Shown here: positions 11,452-23,165 of the stretch, piece after piece
Position numbering within the stretch: the first letter of the stretch is position 1
Layout: each line of letters opens with the position of its first letter
Origin: Platycnemis pennipes
Lineage: Eukaryota; Arthropoda; Insecta; Odonata; Platycnemididae
Direction of reading: 5' to 3'
Assembly: GCA_933228895.1 (NCBI GenBank)
Contig: OW121854.1
Location: 58,384,609 to 58,448,608 of the forward strand
DNA: 64,000 bases
Position numbers and translations under genes: made by a program
Notes under the pieces: model-generated
Seen by the model: only the letters and a program-made list of their open reading frames with translations
Databases searched by the model: none
Told to the model about the DNA's origin: nothing

Positions 11452-12924
11452 CTGTATTTGAAGAAAATAAAGGAGATTTCCATATTCTTGACCAAAAATA
11501 AGGGAGATTTAGAACACGGCAAAATTTCACAACAAAAAAGAAAAAAGCAATGCAGTGTTTGTAAAGAAAATTAAAATAACTTTATTTTATACTTTGAGAA
11601 GGTCTAAATATATTTTGACGCAGATTTTGCTTCATAAAATAGTTTGCCATCACTTTTTTTCAGTTTTATTAGATTTAAAATTCAATTTACATTTCGTCAT
11701 GATTACCGGGGGTTTTACTAATTATTATAATTAGTAATTACAAAAAAAATAATGCAGGAATATAGGACGTGGCGATTGCAGGCTGAAGATAACTCTCTCA
11801 GAAAGTACCACGGTTTACTCATCGGATTTAGTGGAAACAAACATTGCGTCTCTTGAAATGTAAAATAATATCTCTAACAATTAAATGACTTTTAGAAAAG
11901 TGACGGCTACATTTTCGCATTCCTCATGTATGTTAAGATGAAACTGATGAAACCACTGTCTAAACATACTGTGATGAAACAGTCAAATCAGCCATGGACA
12001 ACAATTATATTTAAATCTCAAATGTTTAATCTGTTCTGGTGAGGCTAGGTCATTAGCAGAAACCCGTATTTTTCTGAGAATCGGTTTGATGAAAACAAAA
12101 AACGTACAAAATCTGAAGAATTGGTTCATTGTAGTCGTCATCAACCAAATAATTACTTCCATTGCCATTTCCTGAGACTCCTGGCAGACCTTTTCTTTCG
12201 TTTTGAAGATGAGAATAGGCCACGTATTTCTTACTTCGAGGATGGTCCTATCTGGCAGTTTCCATGAATATATTTTTTTAGAGATAATTTAAATCGAAGA
12301 AATTAATTGTAAATTATTTCTTGACTCACTGATTGTAGAAAAATTTCTTGAAAGATTTACGCTAATTTTAGGCACTTGGAAATAGCTCTCGATTACAAAA
12401 GTCGAGACGGACGGAGAGCAACGAAGAGGGACGCATAATCTTGCGATACCCTGCGCGCTGTTCTCTTCTCAGCAAAAACACAAGGTTGCAAGATTTGTCT
12501 TTCGTTCGTCCCTCCCCTTAAACGCCTCCAGCAGCATGGCCCTCCCCCTCCAGCGGCATCTCTCCCTCCCCTCCCTCATCGCTCCTCGGGTGCTTCGTAA
12601 TGGTTCCCTGATTTCGCCGCAAATGACGCTCCTAGCAGCGCGTTTTTAGCGACTTCTAATTATTCTAATTACTAGTTATTACCTACTCGTAATATTATTT
12701 TAAAAATTGGAATTGATTAGTGAAGAAACTCGAAAACTTCGTAGTTTTTCGATTTTTATAAATAACAACGCATTCTGCCATTTTGGTAATTTTTTATCAT
12801 GTTTCTTAATTTTTTGCAAAATGTAAAAAGCACAAAAGAATTTCATTGGCCAAAAAAAGGTGATGGTGAAAGATTCATGTCGATAACTTTATTTGCCTAG
12901 CTGCGAGAAGAAAAACCGTTTCAG

Positions 12925-12964
12925 GGGCAGTCACCATTGGCCTTAAGGCGAATGGTGAGTGGCC
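12925..12964. repeat. Junction: 3' TIR of copy 1, shared TTAA, 5' TIR of copy 2
   Basis: The 3' end of copy 1 (12925-12942) meets TTAA at 12943-12946 and the 5' end of copy 2 begins at 12947. Only one TTAA separates the copies, with no other host sequence between them. Confidence 0.8.
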
Positions 12965-13629
12965 TATGGTGTGAATCTCCCCTGCCAAGATGGAACCACA
13001 GTCGATGACTGTCAGCGCTCCATGACACTAACTAAGTGACCTGACGATTCCCAAATATGGCCTTGTTCTCCCCTCGGACACCGGCTCTACCCTCCCCTAC
13101 ATCGCCCATACCCTTGCCCCACTCCTAACATTGCAACATCGCAGCAGTTTTACAATGTCTCGCTCGGACTGCGTCTAGCCAGAATATCTCGCCTCGGCTG
13201 CCTCTGGCGTGAACCGGCAACCCACCCACCCTTTTCCTTTTCTGTGGGAACTGGGAAGCCGTCGCAAGCATTGGTCATTATTCTTTATTCATCGTTTTCT
13301 GCAATATATTTTTCACTATTTGTATCGGAAGAAGACTGCATGATGACTGGCGAAAAGATAGTCCTAAAAATAGAGCAATGCGGCGAAAGCCTCGAATCCC
13401 AAGGATGTTCATCAGAAGCCACTGGGTAGCCTCGAAAACAATCCACATCGCTCTTACTAAATGAAAAATATTCTACAGCACCTGGTAAGGTAGGAAATAA
13501 GACGAGTTCAAGAGATCGGCAGGAGAGAAATTAGGAATTTTCTTTCCAGCAGCGCATCACACATCAACATTGCTATGAAAACATTTATCATAGTTTTTTA
13601 ACAGACTAAAGGTAGGATTTCACAAAGCA

Positions 13630-13890
13630 TCTCCATTCACTGTCAACCCCTCATCTCGGCGTATTTTTTTGCATCCGCACCACTTTCCAACACCCCTCAT
13701 CTGACATGCTTCACAACCCTCTTCTCCTTTTTCCAAGCATTCCACCCTCAAGAGCTATCTTCAACATCCTCTCGCCACCTATTACCTACTCGCCCCAGTG
13801 ACATGCTTTGTCATATCCTGATTTCCAAATATCTTCCCTCCCCCAATGTCCACTTAATCCGCTTTAATTTTCTTTTCGCTCCGTCCTACG
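13630..13890 (-). pseudogene. LINE-B remnant inside transposon copy 2
   Basis: Counterpart of the remnant at 8850-9130 in copy 1, at the same internal position and with the same disruptions plus private small indels. Confidence 0.4.
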
Positions 13891-14599
13891 AAGATGACGG
13901 CACGAAAGATGTCTGAATCACTTTTCAGGTGGCGAGCCTGAATGGTATGTTATAACATACTAATGTGTGCTAAATACTTGCTTCTATCTTCTATACTGAA
14001 GTGTCATACGTTAAGTTACTTCAGGACGGATTTCAAAAAGGAGTCCGTGTTTTGTTCCCTCTGTAAAAGAGCGCAGCTTATTCTAGGCAAAATTGGAATA
14101 AAATACTAATGAACAGAGTAAAAAAGGCTTCAGGTGGGCATTCCTTGATATCAAATCGGCTGTAACAGAACTCGAGTGACATGCAGAATAGTAAAACGGG
14201 TAGTAGAGAGTAGAGTGATAGGAGCAAAGTTCTCACGCGGATCATATTCCGGCCAGAATAATTGGACCCGATGGAATATTACGCCCTGCATTCGATGCTT
14301 GCAGAAACCCCTTGACCTGCTCAGAAGGGGCTGCGGGGCATATGTTCTACTCGTAGCATAATTCAATAAAAAACTTTCACAACTAATTACTGTCAGGAGT
14401 AAAACCTGGATGTTTTCACATAAAAGCTTGGCCAGTAACAGCAGCAGAATAGAGAACATTGGAAGCGATGGAAATGAGTGGTGTTGTAGAAGATTAATGA
14501 AGATCAAACGTACAGACTGAAATACGAATAAAGAAGTTGTACGAAGAGTTGGGGAAAGACGTTTTCTGTAGATGATTTGCATTAGGAGATAATCTCATC

Positions 14600-14728
14600 G
14601 GAGATACTATAATAATAATAATAATAAAAGGTCTTTATTGGGGCGAGATTGAGACAAAACTGTCCCTTCTGCCATCTAACCCCTCGTCAAAATAAATATA
14701 TAAAAGAAATAGTGGTCAATACTTAAAA
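14600..14728 (-). mobile_element. 5'-truncated retroelement fragment with (TTA)n tail
   Basis: On the plus strand an ATA-repeat run (about 14609-14628) precedes AAAGGTCTTTATTGG. Read on the minus strand this is a 3' end followed by a TTA-repeat tail. It interrupts the LINE-C domain and leads into the hairpin pair to its right. Confidence 0.45.
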
Positions 14729-14771
14729 CAATTACAATCTGAGGTCAAAAAATGACCTCAGATTGTAATTG
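14729..14771. repeat. Perfect 19-bp hairpin 1
   Basis: Arms 14729-14747 and 14753-14771 are exact reverse complements with a 5-nt A loop. The arms contain ATCTGAGGTCA / TGACCTCAGAT. Confidence 0.9.
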
Positions 14772-14777
14772 TAATAG

Positions 14778-14822
14778 TAGGAGGCTGTTATGCCTCCTAC
14801 TATGAGGCATAACAGCCTCCTA
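14778..14822. repeat. Perfect 19-bp hairpin 2
   Basis: Arms 14778-14796 and 14804-14822 are exact reverse complements around a 7-nt loop. A competing palindrome (TAGTAGGAGGC...GCCTCCTACTA) overlaps the left arm, so the block can fold in more than one way. Confidence 0.9.
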
Positions 14823-15099
14823 ATGACAATCATTGAAGGAATAGTAGACGGATGGAATTACCACGGAAGGCCAAGGATAGATCATCGTGAGCAAATAAAT
14901 GGATACGCTAAGGTAAGAAAGATGAGGGAGTAAAGAGGTTCGTTGAGAAGAGTGCAGATTGTAGAGCTACAGCATAGGTACCAATTTTCGGATTGATGGC
15001 TGCTAATGACTTAGGAGTAATTCGGTGCATTAACATGAATTTCCTATTCTTGAGCCAACATTGCCGGTTGTATCATGTAATTGAAAGTTTAAACATTTT

Positions 15100-16690
15100 A
15101 TAGATGGCAATAATAAATGTACTTTAACACTATTCAAACTTTTATTTCCGGTTCTCTTATTTCCATAGATCGGAAAAGTCGGGGGTCAATTATTTCGGGA
15201 AGCAAAGCTTTATTATACAATTAAAGAAATTTGTTCTCCATGCGATTCTTCCAGAATTCACCATTCCGGAAGATTATTTGGATTTTGCAGTCCATAGGAG
15301 TCCACACCATAAAATTACAAAAGGAATATCGGGAAACATGTAATTGTCCCTGAATTTCGTAGTAATAATTATGGTTTAAAACCATTGGTTTTCTTGAGTT
15401 TAAGATCCTCATCCAAGCAAAAACACTTTATTTCCTCAGCTGCCTGTTTTAATGTCATATGTTCCGATGATATTGGACATTTTACTTCAATGATGCTGCA
15501 TCAATTGTTTTTCCATCAGGTGAGGCTGCTAGGAAACAGTGTCCGGGATCAACAAAAAGGCCACATGGAAACTCTGCTACCCGTTAACTCCTCATATTTC
15601 TTAATCGCATAAATTCATTTAGGCTACCGTATCTCATTGTATCATTTTCAGATGACTGGGCATAAAACTTTTCTTTTCTTTGTCTTTTCACAAGTGATTT
15701 TCCCTTCTCCTACAAATAACACCAAAATTTGATTACGTCAATCTATTCTGTCTTTCATCAAACCATTGCTCACATTCGGTTTGGACCCGCGTCTCTCTCT
15801 CTCTCTCTCTAGAGCTTCTATTGACCCCTCAACCGTCAATTTCTTTATCAGCTCTTCGATTTCTACATCCATTTCCTATTGGTCCATGTCCAATTTCTGA
15901 CAGAACTCTCCATAATCCTTAGTTTCTTTTGCCTCATAAATTTCCCTAACTTTCCTCTTAGGCTTTTTTGCAAGACACCTCCTAGTTGACTGTTAGCGTT
16001 TAGGCCTTCGCTCGCCAAGTCTGTGTATACTTTTGAAAGGGCTTCTTCCACATATCATTTTCTACGCAGAATAATTCCACCCTGGTCCCAGCTGAAAATC
16101 AAGCCCCTGCACCCTGCACACGATGAGCATACAAACTACTTTTTCCGCGGTTCACTTGCTTGCCTCCCATAAACTTAGCCACTAACGACAAAATTCTCCG
16201 CCAGATTACTAGTGTCAATCATGGCTAGCATAATTGATTTCCATACCTAGGGTTTTAATAATTCGTTGACTCTTTCCAGGGCACCCATCTCCTTGTCGTT
16301 GAAAATGTTTTCCCTCCCCTCCTGATCATTGCAGTTATATACTTTGCAATTCGAGTGCTGTTGAATACGCGAAGCGGCCCGTTTTTTAGATCCTCAACTA
16401 GTGAGTTGCAGCCATATTTTTCTTTTACTTTCTTTTGTTAGAACTAGTTTCAATTCAGGGTGTTCATCCAGAATTTTGAAGATGGATTTTGTATAACATG
16501 TAACCTCGTGACTAGAACAATCACTTTTCTTAACCAGTTTCCCACATGGAACGGATTCACGCACCTTTTCAAAAGCACTCGAATCACCACTGCCTACGAG
16601 GAAATGGTATTGAAAGAAAAGTAATTGCATCTCCTCGCTCTATCGAAATGCCTGAACAGACATGTCAGCTTCCATGCCACGTGTAGATCC
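15100..16690 (-). pseudogene. YqaJ/lambda-exonuclease-domain protein, decayed (copy 2)
   Basis: This is the counterpart of the copy 1 gene. The N-terminal segment survives at 16630-16394, the basic segment at about 16051-15863, and the nuclease domain at about 15790-15200 with FLAASPDG (PDG at 15520-15512), 'EVKCP' (15488-15474), 'EIQGQLHVSRYSFCNFMVWT' and F-W-K-N-R-M-E. The CT repeat at 15793-15811 (GA on the coding strand) lies between the basic segment and the nuclease domain, where copy 1 carries its insertion. Frameshifts between PDG and EVKCP and several stops make it a pseudogene. The EIQGQLHV block is closer to the family pattern than in copy 1. Confidence 0.7.
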
Positions 16691-18183
16691 ACTTAGGGTG
16701 ACCAACAACTATATTTGAAGAAAATAAGGGAGATTTCCATATTCTTGACCAAAAATAAGGGAGATTTAGAACACGGCAAAATTTCATAACAAAAAAGAAA
16801 AAAGCTATGCAGTTCTTGTAAACAAAATTAAAAAGAACTTTATTTTATGCTTTGAGAAGGCCTAAATATATTTTGCCGCAGATTTTGCTTCATAAAATAG
16901 TTTGCCATCACTTTTTTTTAGTGTTATTAGATTTAAAATTCAATTTACATTTTGTTATGATTACCGGGGGTTTTACTAATTATATAATTAGTAATTACAA
17001 AAAAAACAAAAATAATGCAGGAATATAGGACGTGGCAATTCCAGGCTGAAGATAACTCTCTCAGAAAGTACCACGGTTTACTCATCGGATTTAATTGGAA
17101 CAAACATTGCGTCTCTTGCAATGTAAAATAATATCGCTAACAATTAAATGACTTTTAGAAGTGACGGCTACATTTTCGCATTCGTATGTTAAGATGAAAC
17201 TGATGAAACCACTGTCTAAACATACTGTGGTGAAACAGTCAAATCAGCCATGGACAACAATTATACTTAAATCTTAAATGTTTAATCTGTTCCGGTGAGG
17301 CTAGGTCATTAGCAGAAACACGTATTTTTCTGAGAATCGGTTTGATGAAAACAAAAAAACGTACAAAATCTGAAGAATTGGTTCATTGTAGTCGTCCTCA
17401 ACCAAATAATTACTTCGCTTGCCATTTCCTGAGACTCCCGGCAGACCTTTTCTTTCGTTTTGCAGATCAGAATAGACCACGTCTTTCTTACTTCGAGGAT
17501 GGCCCTTTCTGGCAGTTTCCATGATAATCTTTTTTTCAGAGATAATTTAAATCGAAGAAATTAATTGTAAATTATTTCTTGACTCACTGAATGTAGAAAA
17601 ATTTCTTGAAAGATTTACGCAAATATTAGGCAATTGGAAATAGCTCTCGATACGAAAAGTCGAGACGGACTGAGAGCAACGAAGAGGGACGCATAACCTT
17701 GCGACACCCTGCGCGCTGTCCTCTTCTCAGCAAAAACACAAGGTTGCAAGATTTGTCTTTCGTTCGTCCCTCCCCTTAAACGCCTCCAGCAGCATGGCCC
17801 TCATCCCTCCAGCGGCATCTCTCCCTCCCCTCCCTCATCGCTCCTCGGGTGCTTCGTAATGGTTCCATGATTTCGCCGCAAGTGACGCTCCTAACAGCGC
17901 GTTTTTAGCGACTTCTAATTATTCTAATTACTAGTTATTACCTTCTCGTAATATTATTTAGAAAATTGGAATTGATTAGTGAAGAAACTCGAAAACTTCG
18001 TAGTTTTTCGATTTTTATAAATAACAACGCATTCTGCCATTTTGGTAATTTTTTATCATGTTTTTTAATTTTTTGCAAAATGTAAAAAGCAAAAAAGAAT
18101 TTCATTGGCCAAAAAAAGTTGATGGTGAAAGATTCATGTCGATAACTTTATTTGCCTAGCTGCGAGAAGAAAAACCGTTTCAG

Positions 18184-18205
18184 GGGCAGTCACCATTGGC
18201 CTTAA
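18184..18205. repeat. 3' terminal inverted repeat of copy 2 and right TTAA
   Basis: The inverted end GGCCAATGGTGACTGCCC (18201-18184 on the minus strand) is followed by TTAA at 18202-18205 and then by unrelated sequence. Confidence 0.8.
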
Positions 18206-21029
18206 TACATTGTAATGCGATCAGCGGAGGTATGTTTCACTACCAGTATCTTCACGATAGTGAATAGTGAATTTCAATAGTGAAATAAAAAGTCGATAAA
18301 GTTCAATAAAGAGGCAAGGTCAAACATACCTGATCTTGGTTTCACCGTTGGTAAAAAATAGGACAATTTAACCTTTAAACACTATAAAAATAAGAACGAA
18401 TGTTTACCGTGTGAACTTACTGAGGAAAATCTTCTCAGGTTTTTCACTGTGTCAGGATGTCCACATTGTCCGACGTTTGAATTCTCGACTTGTTTATCAC
18501 CCTTAGGGCAGTTGAGTGCGAACTTTCTTGAGAACTATACCTACTGTGGTCGAGCATCAAAACATCGACTGGTAGGGACAACCGGACGGTCGAAAACTCG
18601 ATAAAATTTTCTTCAAGTAACAAAAGGGTCTTCCTACGGTGAAAAAAACGGGATAAATTCCATCAGACAAAACAGTTTTATCAAATTATGTCTGCAGTCC
18701 ACTAAGTCAAGCTCTACAATTTCAATTAAACACTTGAGGCGAGGTCTTTGAGGTGAAACTCGTCTGCGCCACTAGCTATGCCAACAATTCAGCACTGGTG
18801 ACACAATGAAATCGACCCACAACTCGTGCAGAGAGAAGAGAGTCTTTTTCGGAGGTTGGAATGTGGCAATGGAGGACCCTTTCGCATATGGCCACGGCGA
18901 CTACCCTCCCTCTAACCATTTTCAGCCATCAACGCACTCCACCCCTCAGTTCCGGGGCAGCTGGCGAATTTTTTCAGTGTTACGAGCTTCCGCAAAGGTT
19001 GTCGCAAATCACCAGCGGAACCCCATATATTACATACGAAAGAATGTGAAGGAGGCAGTGACGGAGGCAAGAGCGGAGGAATATCATCGTTAAATTTTCA
19101 TACAAAGACGAGAAGCTCTCGCATGAAAACTATCAGCATATCATGCGCACAGTTGGCTATCCTGCTTCCTATTAAATCGCATGAAGACTAAAAATAATCG
19201 GACCTTGTTCCAACTATTTCACGCTGAAGCTTACGTGTCAAATGAAGGAATGAATGGAATGCAATTAATCCACCTCACTCATTCTATTTCATGCTTTTCG
19301 GATGCATAAAATGAAAGGAATAAAAAGAGATAACTAATTTGTATTAACCAAATCGTAGGTTCTGGCAGTGATAGTTTGGAGTAAGAGCAAATTGTAAGGT
19401 ATAAAGGTAAACAGCGGGAATGCACAGTAATAAGGTTCAAATAGGAGATTGATAGTATTTTGACGTCTTCTGATTTATGCCATCATCAAAAGCAGAAGAG
19501 AGCGACGAATCAGCAAACGGTTTGATTTTTTCTAATGCATGATTCATTCAGGATAAATTGAAAACATCGTTTTTCCAAGTCATTGCTTGAGCATTAAACA
19601 TTTTAGCGTGCGCAACGGAAATTTGCAGTTCATACTTATGAACGATGATCCAGAGCAAAAGTTAAGCAAAATATTAACTTATTGTTATTGGCTTTAATAT
19701 AACTAATAGCTTTTCTATAAAGTTCATTATTTTAGCATTAAACATATTATCCAACCATGAATAAGGATTTAACTCGTCGACGACGGTCTTTTAAAAGCAT
19801 ATTGTCATTCCCAGAATTCAAGAAGGATAGCATCACTGGTCATCATGAGCTACTTAATAAAATAACTTTTATTTGATAAAGTTATAGAAAGCTTGGTTTT
19901 GAACATTCCTAATGTTCAAAAATCCAAACTAGATTACCATTTGTGGGAGATAATTTAATAGGATATATATACTTTTATATTTTTCTTGCCGTGAAGAAAA
20001 TGACGAAGTTATGAAGCATCCATTCACCAATGACTGAGAGACGAGCACATATAATTCAGTTCATTACAATGATTACCATTTTCACTACACTTGAACGCTG
20101 CTACCGCATTCTTCTGTTTACTCAACAATGGTTTTTCCGCGTTGAGCGAAGCACGCAACTTCAAAACGCTTTTAAGGTTATCCGTTACATTCCGACCGCA
20201 ATTGGGTCATTTTCAGCATTACTTCCCCTTTCCCGTTTCTCTTCTGAGGGGGTACATAGAGTGTTAAACTAAATTATCGGGCCTCTAGAAGCTGCAGCCC
20301 ATCATCATTCCATTTAAAGCGTTGAGTTCTCGCATCATTTAACAACCCACATTTGGCCGAGATGCGAGAGTGGATTCTGCGGGTTAAGTGGAAGCCACCA
20401 ATTCTTCCAAGAGTCAGTAAATGAGGGCTGGCCGTCTTGCTGTGCATGTCCCAAGCCTCGCGAAAATCCCATGTGCGAAAACCAAGAAGACTTGGTGCCA
20501 TGAACCTTTAAGGGAATCGCTAAGGAGAGTTTTCTAAATTATTTTTAAAAAATAAACCCTAACTGCAGTTTTTACTATGAGATAAGGTTAACGTCCGCGT
20601 ACAGAGACGGTTGGCGAACGACAGCGACCTTTTGAGAAAAATGAAGATTTTGATTGTCATCGTAGGGACATGCGGATGCAATGGTATAAGAAATATCTGC
20701 AGTAAGTGGAGGAGGAGAGATCACCGACGTTGACATTAGCCTACGTTTACGAAAGCCACCAAGACTTTATAGTTCCAAGCATCTTGATTTGGAAGGAGTA
20801 CCGGTCATTTAATAACTAACAAAGTGAATTCAAATTGGGACCGGAATTCCTCTGAAATTTCCGACACCGACACCCAGAGCACAGGCCCTCGGGATAAGAA
20901 GCCATGACTCAACTCACCATAGAAAGCCGATTCCCTAGCGACAGTTAAATACATGGACATACTAACTTAATATGTCATTTTCATTACTAATGATGTTCGA
21001 TAAACAAGATGGGAGGCATTCGAGGAGCA
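18206..21029. other. Unassigned sequence right of the tandem transposon
   Basis: No repeat family is recognised. A minus-strand stretch at 18534-18421 is open for 38 codons and ends at a CA|GTAAGT donor, but its acceptor is weak. The plus-strand frame at 18806-19093 and the minus-strand frame at 20274-20501 match nothing I know. Confidence 0.3.
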
Positions 21030-21172
21030 TCTTAGGATGGTGGGGGAATAAAGAAAGTTTAGAAGATAATTAGGTGGAGAGAGAGATGAAGGGATATGCA
21101 AGCAGAGACCATAGGATTCTGAAGGTGGTCAAAGAGAGAAGAAAGCTAGAAAAAAGAGGAAGAAAATTTTAA
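21030..21172 (+). pseudogene. LINE-B C-terminal remnant
   Basis: The plus strand reads M-V-G-E then R-K-F-R-R, and further on 'ILKVVKERRKLEKRGRK', which parallels the ILKVVIEGRMLGKRGRK pattern of LINE-B. Stops are present and only the C-terminal part is left. Confidence 0.45.
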
Positions 21173-21689
21173 TTTTAAATGGGAAAAAGGGTGAATGATT
21201 ATAATAATAGTCATACACCACAGGATATTATCAATAAATTATCTAAGGAGAGACCGTTTAAGGAAAGTGGGGGAGAATTGGTAAAACAGAACAGAACTCC
21301 ATGTAAAAACATGCCCTAACAGAGAGAACCCATATAAATAAGATTAAGATATACGTAATGCATGGATTCCTGTTTGTGGAAGCTTTTGTATGCGGGCCGT
21401 CTTACTCAGCACCTCTCACAACTGACTACTTCCGTTTTGTTGGACCAAGAGCGGTAAAGACAATATTTTTACGACTGCCATTCAATCAAGAACGCGTTGT
21501 GGCATCGGGACGCTGTCCATATCTCACAATTCGAAACGAATTGTTCCAAAACGAGACGGTTATCAGGGTCGACCCATGTGAAAAGAAAGAGATGAGGATA
21601 GAAATAAAAGGGACATAAAAAAGGGGCAACCATCTGGGCTAAAATAGCTGTAGCCCTTCGAGTGATGTCGATTGGACCAAACGCTTAAA
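21173..21689. other. Unassigned sequence
   Basis: Frame 21358-21618 is open for 86 codons but shows no recognisable motif. Confidence 0.3.
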
Positions 21690-22110
21690 AGGGTTGTGTC
21701 TCGACGACGCGGACCATCGGCGAAAAGCATCTTTCTCTCTCTCTCTGCTCCTGAGTTATCTCCCGAGACGGCGGCGGCAGCGACACTCTTAAATGGCCCT
21801 CGCTTCGCATTACTCTCCCTTCTTTCATTTGAGCCTTCCCCATCTCCTCCCCCTGCTTCACCCGCCCACTCAATGGCCGAGGTCGTCGATTCCTTCGACT
21901 GAGAGCGGAATGCTGCTCTCTCTCTCTTGGACGAGTGCGAACGCTCGAGGCGAGTCCGGAGGACGTGGGCCGGAATCCGTCAACACTCCTCCAGCTAGAA
22001 TGCAACATTTATGCGTTCCGACAATGACGCGCGATGGAAATCAAATTCTTCTCGCCTCTACCCTCTACGCAGACTTGACGGAATAATCTCGCTCGTATCG
22101 CGAGCTCCAA
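21690..22110. promoter_or_regulatory. CpG-rich island
   Basis: GC- and CpG-rich compared with both flanks, with CT-repeat tracts (21731-21748, 21914-21928). Frames are open on both strands through composition. Possible promoter or 5' exon; no product can be assigned. Confidence 0.3.
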
Positions 22111-23064
22111 TTACATCCGCGAGAGTTCGCGTGATGGAAGACAAAAATGCCCCAAGCTTATGAGTTGCTAAAGAGGAGAAATATCTCTGGCGGGGTGTAT
22201 TCAAATGACTTAGATCTGCGGTTTATTGCCTCCGGTACTTGTGCCCCAAGAGATAGGTGATTGATGATTCAGAGGTACGCGAATAAAGATAAATAATAGC
22301 GGAAATAACGATAAGTGGCCATCCACATATTACTAAACGTTGATTTTTCACATTTTTAACCCACCTATAGCGTTCCGTAACATTTTCAGAACACCCCACC
22401 CCCCCCCCACCCTAAATTACGTTACGCGAGAAATTGACTCTTTTTTTCGTGACAGGAAAAAACAGACATTCTTAATAAATACCTTGTTTATTTCTCAATA
22501 CTATCATTTATTCGCTAAGTATTATGGTTATGACCATTATTATTTGAACAAGGACTGAATTTGTAATATATTTTTCTCCAAAAGTTAAGGTAGACTCGAT
22601 CTCCCATCTCCATGTCGATAGCACATCATTGCAGTTGGTAAAGCCACTCTCACCCCCCTTTGGAGTTACGTATTTTATGGCTGGCCCCTGAGCGAATTCG
22701 TTCGTCTAAAAAAATTTACATCAAGTTCTTGGGAATCATACAGCATCGCGTTATCGACGGTTAAACGATCATATTGTTGTGTAAACACTACGTATTTAAT
22801 TGCAAATAAACAGAACGTAGATAAGTTATAATCATAACTCAAGGATAAAGGTTGCATATTAGGGAAATTGACTGCCAAGGGGTACGCAAAAGGAAAAAAA
22901 AGGTTGAAGCCGCTGAAATAGACGCTCTTCATAATTCTGCTAGATGCCTTACCCACAAAATTTCCTTAAACCAACGCTTATTCTTTAAAATACCAGTGAT
23001 GTTAATATTTAATGTATTCTAAGAAAGAATTTAGGAGAAAAACCAGGTAAGTAAAAGCCTAAAG
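22111..23064. other. Unassigned AT-rich sequence
   Basis: A C-rich run lies at about 22394-22411. No repeat family or exon is recognised. Confidence 0.35.
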
Positions 23065-23165
23065 GAATGGAAGAGTGTTACTATTTAGGAAGCAGAATAC
23101 AGCACTTCAGAAGGCAAGAGGAATTAGCAGAAAAGCCCAGGCAATTTGAGCACACTTTACGAGTT
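23065..23165 (+). pseudogene. RTE-like reverse-transcriptase fragment
   Basis: The plus strand reads 'MEECYYLGSRIQ' and then E-E-L-A-E-K. This is the E-E-F-C-Y-L-G-S-R-I block just after the reverse-transcriptase core of RTE-type elements; the same block in LINE-C (38394-37969 frame) is 'VKEFCYLGSRVTNDGR'. Only about 100 bp is recognisable. Confidence 0.5.

Larger units (their letters stand above)
8172..12942 (-). mobile_element. TTAA-flanked DNA transposon carrying a YqaJ-type nuclease, copy 1
   Basis: This is a 4771-bp element with imperfect 18-bp terminal inverted repeats, TTAA on each side, and a second nearly identical element directly to its right. TTAA duplication is the rule for piggyBac, Kolobok and Sola3 elements; the GG...CC ends do not match the CCC...GGG ends of typical piggyBac. 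The interior holds a decayed minus-strand gene with a YqaJ nuclease domain, a LINE-B remnant (about 8850-9130) and a LINE-C tail (about 9400-9495). No transposase signature is recognised, so it may be non-autonomous or too decayed to read. Strand is given by the nuclease gene. Confidence 0.8.
14171..14870. repeat. Segment present only in copy 2
   Basis: Copy 1 joins the flanking sequences directly (9400/9401). In copy 2 the interval contains LINE-C protein similarity on its right half, contiguous with similarity outside the interval. Loss from copy 1 therefore explains the difference better than a simple gain in copy 2. Confidence 0.6.
14455..15000 (+). pseudogene. LINE-C-like C-terminal domain, interrupted
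   Basis: From about 14463 the plus strand reads A-M-E-M, K-K-L-Y-E-E-L-G-K and 'GDNLIGD', the 'AFEMW...NLIGH' part of an RTE-type C-terminus. It resumes after an inserted block at about 14826 with I-I-E-G-I-V, then G-R-P-R-I, then N-G-Y. Stops and the insertion make it non-functional. Confidence 0.55.
12947..18201 (-). mobile_element. TTAA-flanked DNA transposon carrying a YqaJ-type nuclease, copy 2
   Basis: This 5255-bp copy is in the same orientation as copy 1 and closely similar along its length. It shares the termini and the LINE-B and LINE-C remnants. It lacks the 197-bp insertion of copy 1 but has about 700 bp at 14171-14870 that copy 1 lacks. Beyond the right TTAA (18202-18205) the sequence is unrelated. 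The conserved boundaries show the duplicated unit is exactly the transposon. Confidence 0.8.

Noticed and set aside
8172..12942. Canonical piggyBac assignment
   Set aside because: Ends begin GG rather than CC, and no DDBD-type transposase is recognisable; TTAA alone is not enough.
8172..18201. LTR retrotransposon or plain segmental duplication as explanation for the 5-kb repeat
   Set aside because: The unit is bounded by inverted, not direct, terminal repeats and by TTAA at all three edges, and no gag-pol is seen.
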